A stretch of 64,000 nucleotides of DNA from a virus, in the IMG/VR virus record IMGVR_UViG_3300020171_000019, positions 1 to 64,000 of that record. The stretch is one strand, 5' to 3'. Below the pieces are notes generated by a model that was given only the letters and a program-made list of their open reading frames with translations, ran no database searches and was not told where the DNA came from. The stretch's first letter is position 1. Every line of letters begins with the position of its first letter. Shown here piece by piece: positions 48,287 through 58,540 of the stretch. The position numbers and the translations under genes are program-made.

Positions 48287-49417
48287 ATGGATGACCTGAC
48301 ATATCTACTGCAACCAGTGTACGGATGGAATGCTCCTTGGGACGCGAGTATCCTCTTAGGCAAGATTCACGCAGATGCAGAGGCGACCTGGCACAACTCC
48401 ACCAAGGCGGGTGTTGGCACTTGGGAAGGGCAGTCCGGATCAACCACGGCGCCGCCTTACATCAGGATGGTTACAGCGCGCGCGCGGGCATATCTGACTG
48501 CACCGATGAATGATCTCTTTCGGGATCGCGTGCATCAGGCTTGTGACTATCTCGTATCGGTCCAGCAACCGGACGGGCGATGGGAATCCACGAGTACGAC
48601 AGGGGCAGGTTCGACCATTGATGATGCTTTCGACACTGCGGAAACAGGATGGTTGCTTGCCGAGGCATCCAGGTTCTTTGGTATCCCTGCATACCGCACT
48701 GCGGCCATAAAGGCGGCGCAATGGCAGATTGCAGGGGCAGTGACGGCACAATACGCCGATCCTGAGTATTACGCGGCACACCCAGGAGATTCGCCGCTCA
48801 AGCAAGTGATGGGTTTCCAGAATGCAAACTTCGTTGGGTCCATCATTAGGCACCTGTGCGCCGCATTGTCTCACGTCACCGACCTGATGTTGCGCGACTC
48901 CATCCTGCAGGCAATCCGGGAGGCCGCCGTAGCCCTTGACAGTTGGTTGATACAGACAAACGGCATTTTTGGCACATGGCAGCACTACGGGGATTACCCG
49001 AGTGGCTTGGCTGGAGGCAGCAATGTCAAGGCAATGACATATCACGATTTGGCCGTCTCTGGACTGTTTGCGGCGTCGCCTTATATGGCCGAGACCGTGA
49101 AGCTGGAACCGAACATATACCGAGCGATCAACTACGCCATACGGCAGCAGCAGCCGAACGGGTTGACGCTGTATCGTCCTGACGGCATAGCAACCGGGCC
49201 TTATGGAGGCTGGACTGTGGCGGATGGACTTCGCACTACAGTTCGGAATCCGGTGAATCAATTCCGAGGAGCGATCTTTCTCTTTGCTCTGGGGAAAGCC
49301 TGTGATGGTGTGAACTGGCAGGGAACAGGCAAGGCGATGATGGAGCAGAGAATGGTGTTGCTGAGATTCATTGCAGCCTATCAGCGTTGGCAGTCTTGGT
49401 GGAGAGGCGGGCAGTAG
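48287..49417 (+). CDS. alpha/alpha-toroid-like protein, copy 1
   Basis: 376 aa with AGGAGAA upstream. Repeated helical pairs and the sequence YLVSVQQPDGRWESTSTTG with DDAFDTAETGWLLAEA resemble the QxxDGxW repeats of alpha/alpha-toroid folds (terpene cyclases, glycan lyases and related). It is homologous to the N-terminal half of the next protein. It may bind or cleave polysaccharide; catalytic residues cannot be assigned. Confidence 0.55.
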   Translation: MDDLTYLLQPVYGWNAPWDASILLGKIHADAEATWHNSTKAGVGTWEGQSGSTTAPPYIRMVTARARAYLTAPMNDLFRDRVHQACDYLVSVQQPDGRWESTSTTGAGSTIDDAFDTAETGWLLAEASRFFGIPAYRTAAIKAAQWQIAGAVTAQYADPEYYAAHPGDSPLKQVMGFQNANFVGSIIRHLCAALSHVTDLMLRDSILQAIREAAVALDSWLIQTNGIFGTWQHYGDYPSGLAGGSNVKAMTYHDLAVSGLFAASPYMAETVKLEPNIYRAINYAIRQQQPNGLTLYRPDGIATGPYGGWTVADGLRTTVRNPVNQFRGAIFLFALGKACDGVNWQGTGKAMMEQRMVLLRFIAAYQRWQSWWRGGQ

Positions 49418-49418
49418 A

Positions 49419-51665
49419 GTGCCAGACACCCTAACAACCCCTCCCTATGGGACACTGACCGAGTGGGATTATCACGATCTGCTGTCCCGGCTGAATACGG
49501 CGAGCGACAGCACCTGGTACAACATGACTGGAGCGGGTGCGGGGACGTGGGAGGGACAGAGTGCCACAAGCACGCCACCAGCACGAATACGGAACATTAC
49601 TGCGCGAATCAGGACGCACATGCGAGGGACGAACTCGATATACCTGATTCAGGCAAGGGCGGCGCTGAATTACTTTGTAGCACAGCAGGAGGCCGATGGA
49701 CGATGGGAATCAACAAGCTCAACATCTCCGGGATCGACAGTAGATGATGCGTTCGATACCGCCGAGGTTGTGACTGTGCTTTGGCAAGGCTATGAGTATT
49801 TCGATGACGAAACATACCATGTGGCGGCCAGGCAGGGAGCGCAATGGCTCCTGACTGGCACTGTGAGCAGCACCTATTGCGATCCCGTATACTATGCAGC
49901 ACATCCCACGGATGGGCCACTGGCACAATGCATAGGATTCAGCAATGCAAACTTCATAGGCTCAATCCTTCGGGCTATCTGTCCACTGGTTTACGAGTTA
50001 GTACTGGGAGCGGAAGCGTCGGCAACAGCAGCGGTTCAGGCATTACTTGATGTGCAGGATGCGAATGGGACATGGGCGCATTACCTTGGGTCTAGTTCAG
50101 ACACCACTAAGAGTGTTGTGTATCACGAATTGACGGCGGTGGGACTCGTTGCAGCCTATGATGACCTTTCGATGTCGGTTGCTTTGAGGGCAAACGTGAA
50201 GCACTCGATATTCCTGGCCGTGCAATATCTGATCAATCAACAGGCCAGTAGTGGCAAATTCCACTTAACCCCAGGTTCTTTTACTGAAACGGTTGCAGGC
50301 GGATGGTTACTGGCAGCAGCGATGAGATCAACATTGACGGACGCAGCGAATCAAGAGGCTGCAGCAATGGCACTCTGGGCGCTCGGGCCAGCTATGGATG
50401 CACTTGTGTGGGATTACGCTGGTGCCGTGGCAATGGAAAACAGGATGATACTCTACAGGAACATCGCGGAGTATCTGAGTTGGCAGGCTTGGTTAGGGGT
50501 AAGCGCATCAATTGGAGGAGGTGGGACGACATTGGCACAAGGCGACTTTATGCAAATGGGTGTGGCAGTTGAGATCAAAAACCCCTCATTCCGGTGGGGG
50601 ACGGAGAAAACTACTACATTGAATGGGGTATATACCTCAACAACTACGCTGAATGTTAACGCAACGACACCGACGCTGGTGCAGGTTTTCAAGGCCAAAG
50701 ACAGGATACTCGTGGGGCCTTCTACGGATACCGACAGCGCAGATACCGGGCATCAAGAGACACGACAGATAACGGCAGTAGGGGCAACGTCTTTTACGCT
50801 AGTGACTGCACTCACTTATGACTACTTCAGCACTGATCCAGTTGGTGGTATCGGCTCGAATCTGGCCGGAGGATGGACGCCTGCGGGCAATGTGGTCATG
50901 GGCGGGATCGACGGAGGAGGCAAGGACGACGACTATGCGCAAAAGATCAACTTTGGGGCCGCAACGAGTGACTATCTCGAACAGACCGGACTTGCGACAC
51001 TGGAGGTAGCCACCAAGTACCGCCTTGGATGTTACATCAAGTCGGGATTGGGTGGTGTCAATAACAAAATCCGCGTGAAGGCCCACGATGGAGCCAGTTA
51101 CTTCATTGGCGCTGCCACGTCTGTAGGGATGGATAGCAAGACAAGCTTCACCCGATACACGGATACGGGCACAACATCATCTACGTGGACTTTGCTTGGT
51201 GCTGCAGCGATCCGGACCGAATGGATGATGGGCACGCCAACAGATACGGAAATCGATTGCGTATGGCTGGAGCACGCGAAAGGGACAACGGCGGCGTCTT
51301 CTGGTTTCTACACGTTCACAGAAGTGCCTAACTTGGGCATTCAGTGGGGCAGAGAGCCACAGTTCTCATCTCGGAGACTGGCGAACAACACACTGCGACG
51401 ATATGCTTCGTCGGGCGCAGGACAGAAGACCCGGAAGCATTTCGCGGAGATGCAATTCTCATGGGCGTCACAAGCATTCTGGGATAATCTGATGGTCTTC
51501 CAGAATTGGCAGGAGCAAGGCCAACTCCTGTCCTTTCACCCCTTCATAGATGACTTGCCTCCAGTGATGGTGGGCGTAATGGACGTCATCGAAAGCAATC
51601 GGGCCAAGAAAGAACAGTGGGATCTGGGACAGCACTCCTTCACCCTCACATTCCTGGAGGTGTGA
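49419..51665 (+). CDS. alpha/alpha-toroid plus tail-domain fusion protein
   Basis: 748 aa from GTG 49419. Residues about 1-370 parallel the preceding protein (AGAGTWEGQSATSTPPARIR; ADGRWESTSSTSPGSTVDDA). Residues about 380-640 form a Thr/Gly-rich beta domain. The last about 100 residues (KTRKHFAEMQFSWASQAFWD) look like a tail-associated domain. Position after tape measure and before the tail hub suggests a distal tail or fibre enzyme. Confidence 0.6.
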   Translation: MPDTLTTPPYGTLTEWDYHDLLSRLNTASDSTWYNMTGAGAGTWEGQSATSTPPARIRNITARIRTHMRGTNSIYLIQARAALNYFVAQQEADGRWESTSSTSPGSTVDDAFDTAEVVTVLWQGYEYFDDETYHVAARQGAQWLLTGTVSSTYCDPVYYAAHPTDGPLAQCIGFSNANFIGSILRAICPLVYELVLGAEASATAAVQALLDVQDANGTWAHYLGSSSDTTKSVVYHELTAVGLVAAYDDLSMSVALRANVKHSIFLAVQYLINQQASSGKFHLTPGSFTETVAGGWLLAAAMRSTLTDAANQEAAAMALWALGPAMDALVWDYAGAVAMENRMILYRNIAEYLSWQAWLGVSASIGGGGTTLAQGDFMQMGVAVEIKNPSFRWGTEKTTTLNGVYTSTTTLNVNATTPTLVQVFKAKDRILVGPSTDTDSADTGHQETRQITAVGATSFTLVTALTYDYFSTDPVGGIGSNLAGGWTPAGNVVMGGIDGGGKDDDYAQKINFGAATSDYLEQTGLATLEVATKYRLGCYIKSGLGGVNNKIRVKAHDGASYFIGAATSVGMDSKTSFTRYTDTGTTSSTWTLLGAAAIRTEWMMGTPTDTEIDCVWLEHAKGTTAASSGFYTFTEVPNLGIQWGREPQFSSRRLANNTLRRYASSGAGQKTRKHFAEMQFSWASQAFWDNLMVFQNWQEQGQLLSFHPFIDDLPPVMVGVMDVIESNRAKKEQWDLGQHSFTLTFLEV

Positions 51666-51666
51666 C

Positions 51667-52194
51667 ATGCGAGGTGCGGCATTGGCGGTATTGGTTTGGC
51701 TGTCCTTGCTCTGTTGGTTATCTGGCTGTGGAGGCCACAAGACGACCATTGGTCTGACGGTTAGACCGGATGATCATTCCGGATCGGTGACTGTGACCGT
51801 GGAACCTGCAGGCACAACGAACAAGCCGCAGGACAGTGATGCCGATCTATTGGATAGCAACCTCGGTGAGATATACTTCGACTTTGACAGTGCCTTTCTC
51901 GGGCCAGAGTCAAAACCTGTTCTTCTGCACCATGCGAGGTTGCTTGTGAAAAACTCCGAGATGCAGTTGCGGCTTGACGGGCACTGCGACGAGCGAGGAA
52001 CAGAGGAATACAATCTGGCCCTCGGGGAACGGCGAGCACGAGCGACGAAGGACTATCTGCTCAGGTACGGTATATCGTCAATGCGGGTGTCGATTCGCAG
52101 TTATGGAGAAGAACAGCCTGTCGACCGACGGCACACAGAAGAGTCATGGGCGGCGAACAGGCGGGTTGAGTTTCACCAAGAGTGGGGGAACTGA
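51667..52194 (+). CDS. Pal-like OmpA-domain lipoprotein
   Basis: 175 aa. LVWLSLLCWLSGC is a lipoprotein signal with lipobox LSGC (Cys near residue 21). The mature part is an OmpA_C domain: IYFDFDSAFLGPESKPVL, LRLDGHCDERGTEEYNLALG, ERRARATKDYLLRYGI, ANRRVEF. The Asp and Arg that bind diaminopimelate (DGHCDERG; GERRA) are present. In bacteria Pal links outer membrane to peptidoglycan. A phage copy between tail genes is unusual. Confidence 0.85.
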   Translation: MRGAALAVLVWLSLLCWLSGCGGHKTTIGLTVRPDDHSGSVTVTVEPAGTTNKPQDSDADLLDSNLGEIYFDFDSAFLGPESKPVLLHHARLLVKNSEMQLRLDGHCDERGTEEYNLALGERRARATKDYLLRYGISSMRVSIRSYGEEQPVDRRHTEESWAANRRVEFHQEWGN

Positions 52195-55100
52195 TGCCAG
52201 ATACAAGCCAGACATTCCAGAATCGACTCGAAGATCTGATTGTATCGGGGGAGCTGAAATTCTACATTGCCGACGACAATGATGCATGGGTAGATTTCTC
52301 GGATCATCTTGCGACTACAGGAAAGAACACCCTTGCGCAACTCGGGGAAATAACACACCGCACAGAAGATAAGGCCGCACAGGGAAGCTTCCAGACATCT
52401 ATTGCAACGATACTGCTGGACAATTCTGATCATTTCTGGGATGGCGCGACGCCGACCGGCTTGCTGACTACCACAGGTGCGGCGGCGTCTTTTGCTGCAT
52501 CGAAAAACTACGAGAGCACGGCGTGGTATAGGTCTCGGGTGAAGATTGCCTACAGGCTCAACCTGAAAGATGGCACGACCGAACAGGGCGATCTTGGGAT
52601 TTTCCTCATCGATGGACTTGGGACACAAACAGACTCCGGGACAGCAGAACTTCGGGTTGTTGGACTCGCAAGGGCACTGATGGAAGAGTCTGCCGAATCT
52701 GTCAAAGATGGACAGGGATGGTATTCAAATCGTTCCATTGTGTTTTTGATCAAGGAACTCCTGAAGGTCACACATGGGGAATCACTGCCGTCAACATTTG
52801 TGCTACCCGCAAAAATTGACATCGCAACATATGATGGCAATAGGACGTGCTCCTCCTTCGGGCGACCTCCTGAGTGGGATGGCACCGCATGGCTGAGAAA
52901 AGGTTACACGACCAGGGCAACGTTGTGGGCGAATGGAGGGAATGGGAATCGACTGTATCTGGGGTGCGACGAGCACATCTACGAATACAACCCGGCGACG
53001 GATACATATACAAGGATGACGGCGGCGGTATCTGAATTAGGAACGGGTGTTTATGTCAGGCGGCTCTGGTATAACAGCAGACATGCAAGTAAGCCAATTT
53101 GGGGAGTTGCATGGGCAAACCAGAGTACATCATCTTCTACTGTGTCGATGGTCATTTTCTCGGTCGATGCTGATGCTGGAACGAAGGTGGTCGCTGTAAC
53201 AACTATTAGTTCTGTGTGGACTGGCGAGTTTTGCCAGAGGAGTGGTGCAATCTGGACAACTCAGCGAAGACTTGGCCAAGGGGTAAGTGTAAATACTGGA
53301 GAAAATTTGTGTGTCCCATTTGCACAACGAATAGTCTCGGTCGATGGACTGGCAAGCGTTTATTATGAGAATCTTGCTGGGATTTGGACGGATACGACAG
53401 AGTGGAATGATGGTACCTTGCCTCTTCTCAATAGCGAGTCGCCATATTTGTCTTTTGCACGAGGAACAGGGACTGAATCACTGGCTGTGCGATGGTCAAT
53501 GGGGCAACAGGGATTTTGCGTCTATCAGGACGCAGGAAGCACGGTGGGAGTGATTGTGTTTGCGACACACAACCTTGGTACCGATGGCAAGACTGAAATA
53601 AGCATCAAAGCCTATGACGTGGGCACTGGGGCAGCACCAGCAACACTTATCAGTAATTGGCAAGATGGGTCTGGATACCAGCATCAGCCGACTTGCGGGG
53701 TTGCGGTGGATGGTGACGATATAATGATCGGTTCTGTGGCCTGGGTGGATAATCTAACACCCACGGAGAGTTATACATACTTGACCAGAGTGGATGTGGT
53801 AACAGGTACGCGTTGGCTTTACTACAATAGCACACTGGACGCAACATCTATTTATAGGACATTCCTGGAGCTTGCTTACAATGCAGCAGGTCAAAGCGAT
53901 AATGGCACAGGACTACATGTTATTACATTGCAGCGTGATAAGGTTGGTACGTCTACGGCATTTCAATTTGGAACACATTCGGCGGCAGGTGCGGCTAATG
54001 CCATTGCCGTGAAGCACTATTCCGATCGGCCACTTCGGGGATTGGTGCCAGACCTGAACCTATCAACGGGCGAATGGAATACCTTCTTTGTGGAGGTGGG
54101 AAGCTGTCGGCTTTATCAATATACCATTCATGTGACGGGGCCTCCAGAAACAAGCGATGACGTAGTCCTATTGAATGATGGATATCCGATCGTGGATGAT
54201 GAGATGATGCTTGCCTCCAATATGACCATAGATGGGAATACACAGACGGCCAATATCATTTATGGCATATCTGCGCCGGGATGGACTGCAGAGACTCAAT
54301 CCGTAGCTCCATCCGGGAAATTCTATCTCTGGAAATACGACATCTACCGATCGAGCCGCGTGGAGCTTGCGGATTTCTCAGGCTTGAAGGTGTGGGATGC
54401 CCTTGAGCTGCTTGTGCAGAAGGCGGACTATGTTATGGGTTACGAGACGGATGGTGACTTCTTTTGCGTCCCGAGGCCGCCGTTGGACACACCTGACTAC
54501 ATCTTCATCAATGATGCAACCCGGAATCGAGTCTATGATATTGACAAAAACTTCGGATGGGATGAGGTCTACAATATCGCGGAGGTTACGCCTTATCGTG
54601 TGACATTCAAGCAGGCAACAGCACAGAATACGCTGAAGGCGCGACCGTCAGGCACCTATACGGATGCAAGCGGAAATGCGATGGAACAGCCAATGTTCGC
54701 ACCGATGTATGTGGATACCAGGGATACGCGGACACAATCGCTGTTACTCAGATGCACAAGATCCGGCAGCATGATTGCCGGCACTGATACTGCGTGTCCT
54801 AAATTCGCATGGCTTGTGTATGATCCTGTCATTACGACGCGACTGGCGATTAGTATAACAACGAACCAGACGACAGGGATTGTGCTTGGTTCGGTATATG
54901 GTGGAGCAGACAACGAGAACGGCATTCATTCGCTTGACTACATGGTTATGAAAAACCGGAACGACGGGTCGGACATCATCCGGCAAATCCTGACTGTGGA
55001 CAGTGACACAAACACGGTGACATTACAACCAGGGGGCACATACGGAGGAGGATTCGGGCAGGCATTCAATGCGGACGATCCTGCCTACGTGATCAAGCGC

Positions 55101-55877
55101 AATAATATCGATGACCAAAACCACGATCCCTCTACGTGGTCAGATGAGGGGGTTGCTTATGTGACATCGGCGACGATGGATAGTCCTAACACCTATTTAA
55201 CTGTCAGTTCTGTCGATGACTTGAGTGTCGGACTGATGGTTGGGACCGAACAGAGCGAGGCCAGGGTCACTGTCATTAATCCTGCGACGAACACTATCAC
55301 CGTCAATGCATCTATGTCGTGGACGATATACGAGCCACTAAAGGCATGGGTTGCACCCAAAACAAACGATACCCAGTACGCTGTAGGCAATAGGCAGGTG
55401 TTTTTGAAGTTCCAGATCCCGACTACGGGCACTGTGGATCGCGATTGGACGGCGACATTTCTGGAGGGTGACAAGATCGAAATCACATGTCCCGGCATGG
55501 AACTGGCGGCGGATGAGCAGAGCAAACAATCCCACTTTGACAATCCATCTATTGCAAAATACGGACGCAGACCATTCCCTGTGCAACAGAACAAGTTCCT
55601 CGACTATCGGCTTGCCAAGGATTGGGCTAAACGACTTGTGCGAACATATGCAGACCCAGCTTACGTTCTGACAGTTACGGGGTTGTTCCTGCCTTACCTG
55701 TCATTTCTGACATCGGCGAATACCCTATACCGGGCGTCTGTCGTGAGTGAGCAGTTGTTTCCTCTGAGCCAAGAATATGGCCGGATCTTTGCACAGATTG
55801 GCTACATTCGGGAGATACGACACGACGCAGGAAAGGGCACGACGACCGTGGTGCTGCGAAGCGCACGGGCATACTGA
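52194..55877 (+). CDS. large tail hub / host-specificity-type protein
   Basis: 1227 aa, TGATG overlap. The N-terminal 190 residues (WVDFSDHLATTGKNTLAQLG, DLGIFLIDGLGTQTDSGTAE) resemble baseplate hub beginnings. Residues about 215-690 are beta-rich with repeated W/Y and Gly motifs suggestive of a beta-propeller. The C-terminal part (YVGT-like VTGLFLPYLSFLTSANTLYR, VSEQLFPLSQEYGRIFAQIG) resembles hub ends. It is the longest gene and follows tape measure and distal tail genes. No catalytic motif found. Confidence 0.6.
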   Translation: MPDTSQTFQNRLEDLIVSGELKFYIADDNDAWVDFSDHLATTGKNTLAQLGEITHRTEDKAAQGSFQTSIATILLDNSDHFWDGATPTGLLTTTGAAASFAASKNYESTAWYRSRVKIAYRLNLKDGTTEQGDLGIFLIDGLGTQTDSGTAELRVVGLARALMEESAESVKDGQGWYSNRSIVFLIKELLKVTHGESLPSTFVLPAKIDIATYDGNRTCSSFGRPPEWDGTAWLRKGYTTRATLWANGGNGNRLYLGCDEHIYEYNPATDTYTRMTAAVSELGTGVYVRRLWYNSRHASKPIWGVAWANQSTSSSTVSMVIFSVDADAGTKVVAVTTISSVWTGEFCQRSGAIWTTQRRLGQGVSVNTGENLCVPFAQRIVSVDGLASVYYENLAGIWTDTTEWNDGTLPLLNSESPYLSFARGTGTESLAVRWSMGQQGFCVYQDAGSTVGVIVFATHNLGTDGKTEISIKAYDVGTGAAPATLISNWQDGSGYQHQPTCGVAVDGDDIMIGSVAWVDNLTPTESYTYLTRVDVVTGTRWLYYNSTLDATSIYRTFLELAYNAAGQSDNGTGLHVITLQRDKVGTSTAFQFGTHSAAGAANAIAVKHYSDRPLRGLVPDLNLSTGEWNTFFVEVGSCRLYQYTIHVTGPPETSDDVVLLNDGYPIVDDEMMLASNMTIDGNTQTANIIYGISAPGWTAETQSVAPSGKFYLWKYDIYRSSRVELADFSGLKVWDALELLVQKADYVMGYETDGDFFCVPRPPLDTPDYIFINDATRNRVYDIDKNFGWDEVYNIAEVTPYRVTFKQATAQNTLKARPSGTYTDASGNAMEQPMFAPMYVDTRDTRTQSLLLRCTRSGSMIAGTDTACPKFAWLVYDPVITTRLAISITTNQTTGIVLGSVYGGADNENGIHSLDYMVMKNRNDGSDIIRQILTVDSDTNTVTLQPGGTYGGGFGQAFNADDPAYVIKRNNIDDQNHDPSTWSDEGVAYVTSATMDSPNTYLTVSSVDDLSVGLMVGTEQSEARVTVINPATNTITVNASMSWTIYEPLKAWVAPKTNDTQYAVGNRQVFLKFQIPTTGTVDRDWTATFLEGDKIEITCPGMELAADEQSKQSHFDNPSIAKYGRRPFPVQQNKFLDYRLAKDWAKRLVRTYADPAYVLTVTGLFLPYLSFLTSANTLYRASVVSEQLFPLSQEYGRIFAQIGYIREIRHDAGKGTTTVVLRSARAY

Positions 55878-55885
55878 GAAAACGC

Positions 55886-55914
55886 TTGACAGTATGCAAC
55901 AAAAGAATTATCTT
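55886..55914 (+). promoter_or_regulatory. sigma70-type promoter
   Basis: TTGACA 55886-55891, 17-bp spacer, TATCTT 55909-55914, in the only gap (86 bp) between the hub gene and the following glycosyltransferase. Confidence 0.65.
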
Positions 55915-55963
55915 TCATAACAAAAGCATTCCTGTCTTGCATTCTCCCGAGAAAGGATTCCGT

Positions 55964-58021
55964 ATGTCCCGATTGACAATTGATGTTCCAGGCGCTCCTC
56001 TTGATGCAGTTTGGCATATGGAGGTTGACAAGAACGGGGATGCTTGTTTGAGACTCACGACCGCACAAGGAGCAATTCCGACCACATCGGCACCTGCAAT
56101 ACGAAAGCCGGTCATGGCAGTAACAAGCGGTGGCACAACATGGGTGAATGGAACCAAGGGGATGCTGCCCGTGTTACCCATGGTGCATCCGCGCCTCACG
56201 AGCATCATCATTCTCTCCGGTGACAACCTGGACTGCCTGAATCCCTGCCTCACGAGCCTGCAACAGCAACAGACCGAAGATGCCCCGTTCGAGGTCATTA
56301 TTGTGAGCAATTCCAAACTGCCGAAAACCCTTGATGCAATGAGGGCTATGCAGTGGACATTCGACTGCTTGGTATGGCACAATACAGACCGGTTTTCATT
56401 CGCCGCCTTTAACAATCTCGCCGCGAAGAAGGCCAGAGGGGAGTATCTGCTATTTCTGAATGACGACACCAAGGCGACGCCGGGATGGTTGAGAGAGTTG
56501 CTTGTGCCGCTGGAGGCAAGTCCTGAAGTGGGAATAACCGGAGCCAGGCTATTGACGCCTGATGAAAAAATACAGCACTGTGGGATTGCGATCAATCAAC
56601 CAGGGGAACACTACTGCACCCATCCTTTCATGGGCCAGGTGAAAGACCTGCCGGCAGTGATGCATGACCGTGTGACCGATGCAGTAACGGGGGCATGTCT
56701 GTGTATCCGGCGATCCGTGTTTGACGAGCTGCACGGCTTCGATGAGCAATTTGAGCAAGCCTATTTTGAGGATACCGATCTGTGTCTACGCGCAAAAGAT
56801 GCAGGCCACAAAACGGTTTATGCTCACAAGGCCGTTGTCTATCATCATGGATCGGCTTCATTCGCCAAGGAGCGCACAACGTCGGAATACTTCACGGCAA
56901 ATATGGTGAAGTTCAAGAAGCGATGGGATACAAAAATATCGAACAACCTTTTCACGTTCACAACTCCGATGCACCGATTCCGACCGCGGAGGATGTTGCT
57001 CCGAGATGACTTCCTGAACACTGCGGGTGGTGGGGAGCGAACTGTCGGCACGTTGGCACGGGCGTATATGGGCAGGTATCAGACGTCGATACTGGCGCAG
57101 GGAGAATCTACGGTATTGAGAGATCGGATTGCCGAGAGGTTGGGTATTGATCTGTTCGCGGTGGACTTGGCTCAGGCTGTGCCGGATGAGCAACCAGATG
57201 TGTTTATGAATTGCGAGTGGGCATCCGACAAGCCGGGCATAGGTAGAGAGCGCAATCTGTTCTGGGTGATGTTTCCTCACGCGATCGGCAAGGGACAGGT
57301 TGCGATGTGGCTCAACTCCTATGACACATTGGTCGCCAATTCACAGTTTACTCAGGGTCATATCCGGGATCGGTGGGGGCGAGATAGTATCGTGATCTAT
57401 CCACCGGTTCGGTTGTTCGGATGTGACGACGTGACGAGGAAGACTCAGAGTATCGTGAGTATCGGGCGGTTCTTTCCGGCTGAGCACTCGAAGAAGCAGG
57501 ACGTGCTTGTTGAGGCGTTTCTTGGTTCTGATCTTCCTAAAGCCGGATGGGTGTTGCATTTGTGCGGCTCAGTCAAGACCGAGAATCCGCATCATATGAA
57601 ATACCTTGACGCGATCAAACAAAAGGCCGGGGATGCTCTTGATACAAGCGTCAAGTTCCATCTGAACTGCACGTCTGACGAGATCATGGGTATCACGAGG
57701 GAGGCAATCATATTCTGGCACGCGACAGGCTATGGGGAGAGCGATCCGGGCAGTTATGAGCACTTCGGGATTGCGACAGTAGAGGCAATGTCCGCAGGGT
57801 GCATTCCGGTCGTAATCAACCTCGGAGGACAACCGGAGATTGTGAAGGATGGCAAGACCGGTTTTCTGTGGAATACGCCTGCTGAGCTGATCGGCAGGAC
57901 AGAGGATATAGCGACACTGCCAGACGCGGAACGAATTGCGCTTGCAGAGGCGGCCATTTATCGGGCAGGGGCATTCAGTGAGGCGCGGTTTGTTGTCGAC
58001 CTGGAACAGCTCGGGATATAG
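55964..58021 (+). CDS. two-domain glycosyltransferase (GT2 + GT4)
   Basis: 685 aa. Residues about 75-310 are GT2: LTSIIILSGDNLDCLNPCLT, ARGEYLLFLNDDTKATPGWL (DDT metal site), FEQAYFEDTDLCLRAKDAGH (ED motif), close to rhamnosyltransferase-type enzymes. Residues about 340-680 are GT4: FLNTAGGGERTVGTLARAYM, SIVSIGRFFPAEHSKKQDVL, YEHFGIATVEAMSAGCIPVV (E-x7-E). The first 70 residues are extra. It could add two successive sugars to one acceptor. Confidence 0.85.
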   Translation: MSRLTIDVPGAPLDAVWHMEVDKNGDACLRLTTAQGAIPTTSAPAIRKPVMAVTSGGTTWVNGTKGMLPVLPMVHPRLTSIIILSGDNLDCLNPCLTSLQQQQTEDAPFEVIIVSNSKLPKTLDAMRAMQWTFDCLVWHNTDRFSFAAFNNLAAKKARGEYLLFLNDDTKATPGWLRELLVPLEASPEVGITGARLLTPDEKIQHCGIAINQPGEHYCTHPFMGQVKDLPAVMHDRVTDAVTGACLCIRRSVFDELHGFDEQFEQAYFEDTDLCLRAKDAGHKTVYAHKAVVYHHGSASFAKERTTSEYFTANMVKFKKRWDTKISNNLFTFTTPMHRFRPRRMLLRDDFLNTAGGGERTVGTLARAYMGRYQTSILAQGESTVLRDRIAERLGIDLFAVDLAQAVPDEQPDVFMNCEWASDKPGIGRERNLFWVMFPHAIGKGQVAMWLNSYDTLVANSQFTQGHIRDRWGRDSIVIYPPVRLFGCDDVTRKTQSIVSIGRFFPAEHSKKQDVLVEAFLGSDLPKAGWVLHLCGSVKTENPHHMKYLDAIKQKAGDALDTSVKFHLNCTSDEIMGITREAIIFWHATGYGESDPGSYEHFGIATVEAMSAGCIPVVINLGGQPEIVKDGKTGFLWNTPAELIGRTEDIATLPDAERIALAEAAIYRAGAFSEARFVVDLEQLGI

Positions 58022-58031
58022 GAGGGCAGAC

Positions 58032-58517
58032 ATGGGACGCAGAGAAAACCTTGATTCAATCGTAACCGAGTGGGCTCCTCGTGTGCGGGTGCCAATTGGG
58101 GTTAAGGCAGTGCCCTTGCTCAAGGCAATTCTCATGAGGGAATCTGCTTATGGGACACTGACCGAACCACGACGAGAACGGGCCTATTGTCCGGGTGGGC
58201 GATACTACAACGAAGAGCAGCGGGAGCGGTATGTCAAGTTCGGGGTAGCGGCTGCTATGAGCTACTCGGCGTTTCAAATCATGTTCCCGTTGGCCTGTGA
58301 ACTTGGATACAAGGGGATACCATCCATTCTGGGGCAGGATAGGGAGGCAGTACGGTGGGTGGTAGAGTACCTGAATGACCGGATATTCGGCAGGCAACAC
58401 GCGCAGACAGTCCTGGAGATAGCTGACGCGTACAATTCCGGAAATTGCCGGGACAGGTTTAAGCCATTGCCGTATATGCAAGCGGTGAGCAGGTTCTACA
58501 AGCAGTTTGACGTTTGA
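58032..58517 (+). CDS. lytic transglycosylase-like endolysin
   Basis: 161 aa with AGGAGGG upstream. PLLKAILMRESAYGTLTEPR places a catalytic-type Glu in ExSAxG context. FGVAAAMSYSAFQIMFPLAC fits the GLMQIMP-like region, and ADAYNSGNCRD the AYNxG motif of SLT/lysozyme-like enzymes. It would cut peptidoglycan glycan strands; no signal peptide, so export would need a holin. Confidence 0.75.
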   Translation: MGRRENLDSIVTEWAPRVRVPIGVKAVPLLKAILMRESAYGTLTEPRRERAYCPGGRYYNEEQRERYVKFGVAAAMSYSAFQIMFPLACELGYKGIPSILGQDREAVRWVVEYLNDRIFGRQHAQTVLEIADAYNSGNCRDRFKPLPYMQAVSRFYKQFDV

Positions 58518-58540
58518 CGTTTGAGGAACAGGAGGTTGAC

